A stretch of 5,531 nucleotides of DNA from an uncultured Alphaproteobacteria bacterium (GTDB lineage: Bacteria > Pseudomonadota > Alphaproteobacteria > Puniceispirillales > UBA1172). The translations under genes and the position numbers were made by a program. Below, piece after piece: positions 1-5,416 of the stretch (position 1 is the stretch's first letter; each line of letters starts with the position of its first letter). The notes beneath the pieces were generated by a model. It saw nothing but the letters and a program-made list of their open reading frames with translations, ran no database searches and had not been told where the DNA came from. Where the stretch lies: NCBI GenBank assembly GCA_913056245.1, contig CAJXME010000096.1, forward strand, positions 1 through 5,531, read 5' to 3'.

Positions 1-1
1 A

Positions 2-55
2 AAGTCAGCGGCGCTCAAGAAAATTCATATCGGCAAAGGAGAATCCGATGCTTGA
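2..55 (+). CDS. possible C-terminal tail of an upstream gene (partial)
   Basis: One forward frame entering from the left edge is open and ends in a TGA at 53-55, giving a 17-residue tail that reads KSAALKKIHIGKGESDA. It would overlap the following LivG-type gene by 8 bases, a usual arrangement in such operons. In LivHMGF-type loci the gene before livG normally encodes the permease LivM, so this may be its charged cytoplasmic end. The tail carries no recognisable motif. The other two forward frames are also open through the first 47 bases, so the assignment rests on context and is weak. Confidence 0.3.
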   Translation, partial: KSAALKKIHIGKGESDA

Positions 56-782
56 GGTTGAGGGCGTGACGAAACGGTTTGGAGGCTTGGTTGCGGTATC
101 ATCCGTTAATCTTGAAGTAGAACGCGGTGAAATCGTTTCCTTAATTGGCCCTAACGGCGCGGGAAAAACCACGTTATTCGCCATGGTGGCCGGGTTCTTA
201 AAGCCCGATGAAGGATCGGTTTTTTTCAACAATGATTCCATTGGTGGAATGAAGCCGCATCAAATTTGCTCGCTTGGGATGGTGCGAACCTTTCAGATTA
301 CCCAGCCTTTTGCGGGTCTCACCACCTTACAGAACATCATGGTGGGGGCTTATAGCCACACCAAAGACACGCATCTGGCGCGCCAAAAAGCAGAGGAAGT
401 CGCCGAAACCGTTGGCATGAGCGCTTTGCTTGACCAAGGCGCGGATGGTTTGACGGTGGCAGGGCGCAAACGCCTTGAATTGGCACGGGCGCTCGCGACC
501 AATCCGAAATTGCTGTTGTTGGATGAGGTGATGGCTGGCCTTAACCCCACGGAAATTGATGAAATCGTTCATGTCATCAAAGGCATCCGCGATACTGGCG
601 TGACGATATTTTTGATCGAACATGTGATGAAAGCGGTGATGAATCTCTCCGATCGGACTTATGTGTTGAACGATGGCCAATTGATTGCCAGCGGCACCCC
701 GAAATCGGTTGCGGCTGACCCAATGGTGATTGAGGCTTATCTTGGTCATGGCGCGGCAACAACGATGGCAGGGCAAGCATGA
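48..782 (+). CDS. livG: LivG-type ABC transporter ATP-binding protein (HAAT family)
   Basis: This is a cytoplasmic ATPase subunit of a branched-chain amino acid / amide type ABC importer; with LivF it would power a permease pair fed by a periplasmic binding protein. In the 244 residues I see Walker A GPNGAGKTT at 34-42, the Q-loop glutamine at 83 in RTFQITQPF, a Walker B LLLLDE at 155-160, the D-loop AGLNP, and the switch histidine at 192 (IEHVM). The signature region at 135-140 reads LTVAGR instead of LSGGQ; a similar LTLAGRKR form occurs in many LivG proteins as I recall them. The length is near the family norm of about 250. The ATG at 48 follows a strong AAAGGAG (35-41) at 6-base spacing. 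The gene overlaps the next by ATGA (779-782), implying translational coupling. The transported substrate cannot be told from an ATPase. Confidence 0.93.
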   Translation: MLEVEGVTKRFGGLVAVSSVNLEVERGEIVSLIGPNGAGKTTLFAMVAGFLKPDEGSVFFNNDSIGGMKPHQICSLGMVRTFQITQPFAGLTTLQNIMVGAYSHTKDTHLARQKAEEVAETVGMSALLDQGADGLTVAGRKRLELARALATNPKLLLLDEVMAGLNPTEIDEIVHVIKGIRDTGVTIFLIEHVMKAVMNLSDRTYVLNDGQLIASGTPKSVAADPMVIEAYLGHGAATTMAGQA

Positions 783-1486
783 GCATGATCACCATCAAAA
801 ACCTTTCGGCGGGCTATGGATTTGTCGAAGTCTTGCGTGATGTTTCGCTGGATATTTCTGCGGGTGAAATCGTCGCGGTGCTGGGCAGCAATGGTGTCGG
901 CAAAACAACGCTTAACAACACGCTTTCTGGGTTGATCACGCCGAAATCGGGGGAAATTTATTTTGAAAATGAATTGATTTCAAGCCGCCCCCCAGAAGAG
1001 ATCGTTGATTTAGGCCTCATTCATGTACCAGAGGGGCGTAAATTATTTCCCAATTTGACCGTCCGTGACAATCTTGAATTGGGATCGTATCGCCGAGGCA
1101 AAGGCGAGCGCAGTCAATCGCTGGAGATGGTGCTGGAAACTTTCCCCAAATTGCGCGAACGGATCAGCCAATTGGCGGGCACGCTTTCAGGGGGCGAACA
1201 GCAAATGGTGGCTATTGGCCGTGGGTTGATGAGCAATCCTCGTTTGTTGATTTTAGATGAACCCTCGCTGGGCCTATCGCCGCTTTTGGTCGAGCAGATG
1301 TTTGATTTGATCAAGCGCATCAATTCAAAGGGATTGACCATCTTATTGGTGGAACAAAACGTCATGCAATCCCTGACGATTGCCGATCGCGCTTATGTCA
1401 TCGATGAAGGCAAGGTCAGCCTTTCGGGAACAGCTGAAGATTTGCGCAATAACGCCGAATTGAAAAAATCTTACCTTGGTCTTTAG
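779..1486 (+). CDS. livF: LivF-type ABC transporter ATP-binding protein (HAAT family)
   Basis: This is the second ATPase of the same importer, expected to pair with the LivG-type subunit encoded just upstream. The 235 residues contain Walker A GSNGVGKTT at 36-44, a complete signature LSGGEQQ starting at 136, Walker B LLILDE at 156-161, and the D-loop SLGLSP. Two features mark it as LivF rather than LivG: HVPEGRKLFP at 82-91, with glutamate at the Q-loop position, and VEQN at 191-194, with glutamine where other ABC ATPases have the switch histidine. The start overlaps the livG stop by four bases, and AGGG within the end of livG (770-773) may serve as ribosome binding site. A second ATG two codons later (785) is also possible. 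It is the last gene of the transporter operon here, since the next gene is on the other strand. Confidence 0.93.
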   Translation: MSMITIKNLSAGYGFVEVLRDVSLDISAGEIVAVLGSNGVGKTTLNNTLSGLITPKSGEIYFENELISSRPPEEIVDLGLIHVPEGRKLFPNLTVRDNLELGSYRRGKGERSQSLEMVLETFPKLRERISQLAGTLSGGEQQMVAIGRGLMSNPRLLILDEPSLGLSPLLVEQMFDLIKRINSKGLTILLVEQNVMQSLTIADRAYVIDEGKVSLSGTAEDLRNNAELKKSYLGL

Positions 1487-1513
1487 GGAATAAAGGGTCT
1501 TTAGGGTATAAGA
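1478..1513 (+). repeat. imperfect 18-bp tandem duplication across the livF stop codon
   Basis: Two adjacent 18-base units (1478-1495 and 1496-1513) share GGTCTTTAGGG followed by ATAA and match at 15 of 18 positions. The first copy contains the last livF codons and the TAG stop; the second lies wholly in the 44-base convergent gap before the SDR stop codon. It looks like a small slippage duplication. No GC-rich hairpin with a U-run is visible, so I do not call it a terminator. Confidence 0.75.
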
Positions 1514-1530
1514 ACTTTAATCGGCATAGG

Positions 1531-2271
1531 TTATTGCGCGGTGAAACCGCCATCGGCGACAATCACTTGCCCGGTGATAAATGACGACGCATCCGACAGC
1601 AGAAAAGCAATCACATTGGCTATTTCTTCCGCCTCACCAAAGCGCCCAAGGGGGATGCCGTCTTGTAAGGTTTTGAACCGCTGAGGGTCATTGCGCGTCG
1701 CTTCCGTCATGGGCGTGGCGATCGGGCCGGGCGCCACCGCATTCACGCGGATATTATCACCAGCCCATTCCAAAGCCATCGATCGCGCCAAGCCATTGAT
1801 CCCCGCTTTAGACGCCGCGTAAGCCGCCGCCCGCCGATGTCCCACCAAACCGATTTGACTGGAAATAAACACCATTGACGCGCCGTTATTGGCTTTGAGG
1901 TGAGGCGTAGTGGCTCGCGCCAATTGAAATGCTGCGTTCAGATTAATATCCAAAATCCGCAACCAATCCTCGGTTTCTGTATCGGCGCTGGTGAGTAATT
2001 TGATCACGCCAGCGCAAGCCGCCATGCCATCAAGCCCTTGCAATTGATGCGCCGCTGTATTGACCGCCTTTTGAAGCGATGGCGTATCCGTCACATCGAG
2101 GCAAAAACATAGATTGGGGGCTACAATCCCTTCGACGGCTTGGGCTTGATCTTGATGCTCGATGGTGCCAGCGACAGTGCCGCCAAGGTTGGTGATCAGG
2201 CGTGCAGTGGCCAGACCAATCCCGCTGCCCATGCCGGTTAAAAAGAAAGATTTATTGACAAGTGAAATCAT
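1531..2271 (-). CDS. SDR family NAD(P)-dependent oxidoreductase
   Basis: This is a classical short-chain dehydrogenase/reductase of 246 residues, a cytosolic enzyme that interconverts an alcohol and a ketone with NAD(P). The nucleotide-binding glycine motif TGMGSGIG is at 12-19, and LDVTD near 58-62 marks the adenine-contacting strand. The catalytic tetrad is Asn110 (DINLNAAF), Ser138 (FISSQ), Tyr151 and Lys155 (YAASK), with the spacing usual for FabG-like enzymes. NAVAPGP and the C-terminal ADGGF are also typical. The usual NNAG motif is AACAG here (84-88). FabG itself is unlikely, because no fatty acid genes lie nearby, and the substrate is unknown. AAAGGA (2280-2285) precedes the ATG at 8-base spacing. 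The gene converges on livF and diverges from the racemase-fold gene across 46 bases, suggesting shared control with the latter. Confidence 0.93.
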   Translation of the reverse strand: MISLVNKSFFLTGMGSGIGLATARLITNLGGTVAGTIEHQDQAQAVEGIVAPNLCFCLDVTDTPSLQKAVNTAAHQLQGLDGMAACAGVIKLLTSADTETEDWLRILDINLNAAFQLARATTPHLKANNGASMVFISSQIGLVGHRRAAAYAASKAGINGLARSMALEWAGDNIRVNAVAPGPIATPMTEATRNDPQRFKTLQDGIPLGRFGEAEEIANVIAFLLSDASSFITGQVIVADGGFTAQ

Positions 2272-2317
2272 CCATGGCGTCCTTTAGACTTAATTGATCG
2301 TGGCATAGAGTAAGGTT
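2272..2317. promoter_or_regulatory. short divergent intergenic region (SDR / racemase-fold gene)
   Basis: These 46 bases separate two divergent start codons and must hold both ribosome binding sites (AAAGGA for the minus gene, TAAGG at 2311-2315 for the plus gene) and, if both are transcribed from here, back-to-back promoters. I see no convincing -35/-10 pair on either strand; CATAGA at 2304-2309 is a weak -10 candidate for the plus strand. Its regulatory role is inferred from geometry. Confidence 0.4.
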
Positions 2318-2320
2318 TTG

Positions 2321-3085
2321 ATGAAGAAAATTCTTGTCATTGTTCCGTTTCCGATGTCGGAAGAAAACCTGCAATCACGGCGTGACCAATTGGCGGCGGT
2401 GGATTTAGACCCATCTCTTGAGTTTGTCTTCAAGCCCGTCAAAGCCGCGCCACGCAATTACATCAGCCAAGCGGATATGGTTTTGGCAGATATGGGGATA
2501 CTCGAAGCGGGACTCGATGCGGAACAAGAAGGCTTTGATGCCGTCTGCATCGATACCATGAGCGATTCCGGCGTCGCCGCGCTCCGTTCGGTCTTATCGA
2601 TCCCCGTGATTGGCCCCGGGCGTACGGCGATGCTTGAGGCCATGTCGCTCGGCCATCGGTTTTCGATTGTCACCATGTGGCAAAAATGGCGGCACCTTTA
2701 CGATAAAACAATCCATGATCTGGGGTTGAGCCATGCTTTGGCATCGGTGCGTTCGATTGATATGACGCCGGATAATCAGGCTTTGCTGGGCGGCAAAGAG
2801 GATGATATTTTCCCGCTTTTGGAAGACGCCGCTCGAAAAGCCATCGATGAAGACCGCGCCGAGGTGATCATCCTAGGTTCGACCACCATGCACCAAGCCC
2901 ATGGGTATTTATCACAGCGTTTGGACGTGCCGGTGATCAACCCCGGTCCATTGACCTATAAAAGGGCTGAAATGATGTTGGGGCTAGGGCTAAGCCATAG
3001 CCGCGCGGCTTACCCGCAATCGCCTGTTTCGCGTGATACCATGATCAAAGCGATGATGAATAAGGCGTCTGAATTTGATCACTAG
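2321..3085 (+). CDS. Asp/Glu/hydantoin racemase-fold protein lacking both catalytic cysteines
   Basis: The 254 residues resemble the Asp/Glu/hydantoin racemase superfamily. The N-terminal strand MKKILVIVPFPM is followed by FDAVCIDTMSDSG (72-84), then ALRSVLSIPVIGPG (87-100), AEVIILGSTTMHQAH (180-194) and VPVINPG. Family members use two cysteines for proton transfer, in motifs like IAC.SDPG and LGC.GM. Here the aligned positions are Thr79 and Ser187, and the only cysteine in the protein is Cys76. Simple two-cysteine racemisation is therefore unlikely. It could be a non-racemase lyase or isomerase, or a distinct subfamily. I chose the ATG at 2321 because TAAGG lies five bases before it; a TTG one codon earlier (2318) would leave only a 2-base gap. 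It is divergent from the SDR and ends 7 bases from the convergent NTF2-like gene. The substrate is unknown. Confidence 0.82.
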   Translation: MKKILVIVPFPMSEENLQSRRDQLAAVDLDPSLEFVFKPVKAAPRNYISQADMVLADMGILEAGLDAEQEGFDAVCIDTMSDSGVAALRSVLSIPVIGPGRTAMLEAMSLGHRFSIVTMWQKWRHLYDKTIHDLGLSHALASVRSIDMTPDNQALLGGKEDDIFPLLEDAARKAIDEDRAEVIILGSTTMHQAHGYLSQRLDVPVINPGPLTYKRAEMMLGLGLSHSRAAYPQSPVSRDTMIKAMMNKASEFDH

Positions 3086-3092
3086 GTGACGA

Positions 3093-3476
3093 TCAAGCCT
3101 TTTTATCCAGTGTGTTTTCGCCGGTCATATAAACCCGAACTTCAGAAAACAAGCCGTCTTTCACGGTGAAAAAATTGCAATTTGATTTATGGACGAGCGT
3201 GTCGTCAGGCAATTTATTGGTCACTTGAAAGCGCACAGCAATGGCATCACCAGAGGCGTCTTCCACCCAATGAAATTGATCGTGGCGAACCCACTCATGA
3301 TGCGACCACAACCGTTCAAACATACCGGGGATTTCAGCATGACCCGTCAGTCTCACACCATGGGTTTCGACGGAAAAGACGCAATCTTGGGTGAGGGTGC
3401 TGAGCAAAAGGTCAATATCTTCATCATCCACCCCGCGAAAATAGCGCAAGACTTGTTCTTTTAAGGCAGAGGTCAT
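3093..3476 (-). CDS. NTF2/SnoaL-like domain protein (stand-alone)
   Basis: This is a 127-residue protein with the pattern of the NTF2-like (SnoaL/ketosteroid-isomerase) fold: an N-terminal helix (VLRYFRGVDDEDIDLLLSTL), then a strand with DCVFSV, GHAEIPGMFERLW, and paired strands AIAVRFQVTNKL, NCNFFTVKDG and SEVRVYMT. It has no signal peptide or membrane segment. Members of this fold include hydrolases, isomerases, dehydratases and non-catalytic partners, so the function is open. Its start overlaps the stop of the upstream tautomerase fusion gene by ATGA (3473-3476), with GGAG at 3485-3488 inside that gene, so the two are translationally coupled. Since the upstream protein also ends in an NTF2-like domain, and these domains usually dimerise, a heteromeric complex is plausible but inferred. 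Its stop lies 7 bases from the convergent racemase-fold gene. Confidence 0.85.
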   Translation of the reverse strand: MTSALKEQVLRYFRGVDDEDIDLLLSTLTQDCVFSVETHGVRLTGHAEIPGMFERLWSHHEWVRHDQFHWVEDASGDAIAVRFQVTNKLPDDTLVHKSNCNFFTVKDGLFSEVRVYMTGENTLDKKA

Positions 3477-4030
3477 GGCTTCATCTCCGCCAGATCATTC
3501 CACACTTGTTGCGAGGTGATCTTGCCATGGCTCAAGGTAAAACGATCCATAAAGCGGATGCCGGAAAAGGCCTCACCATTCGGCCATGTGCCGCTTAACG
3601 TGCCAAAGCATGTCACCACCGCATCGAGGCCATGATAAGACGTGTCAAACCCATCAAAGGTCTTTTGGATGCCGCTGTAGCGATCTTTTGCCCAAGCCAC
3701 AAGGTCTTCTAATTGCTTGAAGTGAACATTCCCGGGGAAAGTCATTTCAAAATCCTCTGCCAGAAAGGAGCGGGCGTCATCAAGATTGCGGTTTTCCATT
3801 GCCGAAAGGAAGGTCTTGATGATGTCTTCGGCTTGTTCCGGCGCTGGGGCAGGGGTGCGATGCGTGCGGCCCCGCATATAATTGCTGCCATCGACTTCAT
3901 TGATGGTGACAATAACGAAATCAGGATGGGCGCCAATGGTGGAACACGCGGCATCAGTGACACGCTCAGCCAATCGTTTGCGGGTATCCCCATCATAGCC
4001 TTTGATTAAGGTGCATTCGATGAGTGGCAT
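3473..4030 (-). CDS. tautomerase (4-OT family) fused to an NTF2/SnoaL-like domain
   Basis: This 185-residue protein has two parts. Residues 1-57 look like a 4-oxalocrotonate tautomerase family subunit: MPLIECTLIKG places Pro2 to become the N-terminal catalytic proline after Met removal. A helix rich in Arg/Lys follows (TRKRLAERVTDAA), then HPDFVIVTINEV and SNYMRGR. A Pro/Ala-rich linker (TPAPAPEQ, about 59-66) leads to an NTF2/SnoaL-like domain at about 66-185 (DIIKTFLSAMENRN, FEMTFPG, RFMDRFTLSHGKI). Tautomerases are usually single small subunits of about 60-80 residues, so the fusion is notable. The ATG at 4030 has AGGGAG (4037-4042) six bases upstream, and the immediate start at Pro supports it. 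It is the first gene of a two-gene operon reading away from the AT-rich region upstream of the hydro-lyase. The likely role is keto-enol or C=C isomerisation in acid catabolism; the substrate is unknown. Confidence 0.85.
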   Translation of the reverse strand: MPLIECTLIKGYDGDTRKRLAERVTDAACSTIGAHPDFVIVTINEVDGSNYMRGRTHRTPAPAPEQAEDIIKTFLSAMENRNLDDARSFLAEDFEMTFPGNVHFKQLEDLVAWAKDRYSGIQKTFDGFDTSYHGLDAVVTCFGTLSGTWPNGEAFSGIRFMDRFTLSHGKITSQQVWNDLAEMKP

Positions 4031-4056
4031 AGCAGACTCCCTAGACAGAAATGGTG

Positions 4057-4070
4057 ATTAATAATTTAAT
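4057..4070. repeat. small AT-only inverted repeat
   Basis: ATTAA at 4057-4061 and TTAAT at 4066-4070 form a perfect 5-base inverted repeat around TAAT. It overlaps the likely -10 area for the minus-strand operon, so it could be an operator half-site pair or merely promoter AT-richness. Chance is a real possibility in sequence this AT-rich. Confidence 0.3.
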
Positions 4071-4129
4071 ACAAGACCCTCTATTTGTCTCTTCAAGATG
4101 GCCTAAATCATATTTTAATCTTATTCTTT

Positions 4130-4135
4130 TATGAT
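4130..4135 (+). promoter_or_regulatory. candidate -10 box immediately before the hydro-lyase gene
   Basis: TATGAT (followed by AAT) matches the sigma-70 -10 consensus at 5 of 6 positions. Its 3' end is 11 bases before the ATG at 4147, so transcription would start within a few bases of the start codon. No good -35 lies 16-18 bases upstream; TTGTCT at 4085-4090 is too far away to pair with it. Together with the missing Shine-Dalgarno this hints at a leaderless or nearly leaderless mRNA. Confidence 0.4.
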
Positions 4136-4146
4136 AATCTAATCCT

Positions 4147-5415
4147 ATGCCTACCTTAGCTCAGACATTGATCTCCAAAGCATCTGGACAAAACAACCTC
4201 ACCCCCGGGGATGTAGTGATGTGTCAAGTTGATCTGGCGATGATCCATGACTCAGGTGGCCCTCGGCGTGTTAAACCAATTTTGGATCGCTTGAATCGCA
4301 AGATTTGGGATCGCGATAAAATTGTGGTGGTGACCGATCATTATGTGCCTGCCGATACCGATGAAACCCGCGCCATTCAATTGCTGACCCGCCAATGGGT
4401 TCAGGATCAAGCCATCCAACATTTCTATGATGAACAAGGCATTTGCCATGTGGTTTTGCCCGAACGTGGCCATCTGTTGCCTGGGATGTTCTGCGTTGGC
4501 GGCGACAGCCATTCGCCCACGGGGGGAGCCTTCGGCGCTTATATGTTCGGCATTGGCGCCACGGAAATGGCGGGGGTTTTGGCGACGGGCGAAATATGGA
4601 TCAAAGTGCCGGAAACAATCTTGATCAAATGGGATAATCATCTTTCGCCTTTGGTGACCGCAAAAGACATGATGCTTGCCACCTGCCGCAAGATTGGGAT
4701 GGGCGGCGGCCGTTATCAGGCGATCCAATATACCGGCGATGCGATCCGTGATTTGCCGATGCAAGAACGCATGACCCTGTCGAATATGGCCGCTGAATTG
4801 GGCGCGCAAGCAGGCCTGATCGCCCCTGATGATGTCACCGCCGCTTATATCCAAGAGGTTGGCGGCGTTATGCCTCCAAACTGGCGGGATTTTCAAATCG
4901 ACACGCCTGACCCGGATGGTGAGGTGATTTTGTTTGATGCGGCTCACTTATCGCCACAAATTGCCGCGCCGCATTCGCCTGCAAACGCTGATGACGCGTC
5001 CTTGTTCCATCATACGGCATTTGATGTGGCTTATATCGGCGCTTGCACAGGGGCAAAATATATTGATCTGGCCGCCGCGGCGTCTGTCCTGAAGGGCAAG
5101 TCTATTGCCAAGGGGATTACGCTTAAAGTCGCCCCCGCTAGTTTGAGGGACCAGCGGCGTGCTGAAGCCGATGGTATTATGCAGATACTGGAAAGCGCTG
5201 GGGCGCAATTTTTATCCAATTCCTGCGGCATTTGCGCGGGCTATGGTTCCGATCGATTGGGCGAGCATGAGGTGTGTTTATCGTCAACAGCGCGCAATTT
5301 CCGTGGCCGCATGGGGGCGCCAACATCACAAGTTTACTTGGCCTCTCCTTACACCGTGGCGGCGTCAGCCGTGGCGGGTTATATGACCGATCCTCGGCAA
5401 GTGACGGAGGGTTAA
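4147..5415 (+). CDS. LeuC-like aconitase-superfamily hydro-lyase, large subunit
   Basis: This 422-residue protein has the features of a 3-isopropylmalate dehydratase / homoaconitase / dimethylmalate dehydratase large subunit, a [4Fe-4S] enzyme that moves or adds water at a C=C bond and works with a separate small (swivel) subunit. Cluster ligands are Cys300 (IGACTGA), Cys360 and Cys363 (SCGICAGY). Other landmarks are VDLAMIHD (28-35), TDHYVPADTDET, GGDSHSPTGGAFGAY (118-132), LATGEIWIKVPETI, and RNFRGRMG with VAASAVAGYMTDPR near the end. The HDSGGPRR and GDSHSPT motifs differ from those of biosynthetic LeuC (roughly HD.T.P and GDSHTCT), and no leuA or leuB is nearby, so a catabolic substrate is more likely. 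The ATG at 4147 fits the family N-terminus (LAQTLISKASG...PGD), yet no Shine-Dalgarno is visible. A ribosome binding site and ATG directly after the stop mark the expected small-subunit gene. Confidence 0.9.
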   Translation: MPTLAQTLISKASGQNNLTPGDVVMCQVDLAMIHDSGGPRRVKPILDRLNRKIWDRDKIVVVTDHYVPADTDETRAIQLLTRQWVQDQAIQHFYDEQGICHVVLPERGHLLPGMFCVGGDSHSPTGGAFGAYMFGIGATEMAGVLATGEIWIKVPETILIKWDNHLSPLVTAKDMMLATCRKIGMGGGRYQAIQYTGDAIRDLPMQERMTLSNMAAELGAQAGLIAPDDVTAAYIQEVGGVMPPNWRDFQIDTPDPDGEVILFDAAHLSPQIAAPHSPANADDASLFHHTAFDVAYIGACTGAKYIDLAAAASVLKGKSIAKGITLKVAPASLRDQRRAEADGIMQILESAGAQFLSNSCGICAGYGSDRLGEHEVCLSSTARNFRGRMGAPTSQVYLASPYTVAASAVAGYMTDPRQVTEG

Positions 5416-5416
5416 G

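Larger units (their letters stand above)
4031..4146. promoter_or_regulatory. AT-rich divergent intergenic region
   Basis: This is the largest non-coding stretch in the window (116 bases), lying between the tautomerase-fusion start (-) and the hydro-lyase start (+). It is much more AT-rich than its surroundings. It holds the AGGGAG ribosome binding site of the minus gene, AT-rich -10-like stretches on both strands, and small inverted repeats (ATTAA/TTAAT at 4057-4070; TCTT-C-AAGA at 4090-4098). For the minus gene, a -35-like TTGAAG lies on the reverse strand at 4092-4097 with AT-rich sequence downstream. Divergent, likely co-regulated promoters are inferred; no specific regulator can be named. 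Confidence 0.6.

Noticed and set aside
135..140. Apparent loss of the ABC signature motif in the LivG-type protein (residue positions 135-140; LTVAGR instead of LSGGQ)
   Set aside because: Similar LTLAGRKR forms are, as far as I recall, common in LivG proteins from alphaproteobacteria, and all other ATPase motifs are intact. I treat it as subfamily variation, not inactivation.
327..776. 149-codon open frame antisense to livG
   Set aside because: It is fully covered by the LivG coding sequence on the other strand; its protein is compositionally odd and shows no domain pattern.
1487..1530. Possible bidirectional terminator between livF and the SDR gene
   Set aside because: Only 4-base complementary stretches such as AAAG/CTTT are present, without a stable GC-rich stem or a U-run.
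3189..3464. Forward open frame over the NTF2-like gene
   Set aside because: The reverse-strand product has a clear NTF2-like pattern, a ribosome binding site and operon overlap; the forward frame has none of these.
4031..4146. Riboswitch or leader-peptide attenuator (leucine type) before the hydro-lyase gene
   Set aside because: No leucine-rich leader frame, strong alternative hairpins or riboswitch-like conserved core can be seen in this short AT-rich stretch.
4252..4947. 231-codon open frame antisense to the hydro-lyase gene
   Set aside because: It lies wholly opposite a strongly conserved enzyme, its product is rich in His and Arg with no recognisable motif, and it has no convincing ribosome binding site. 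It is a by-product of codon bias in the real gene.
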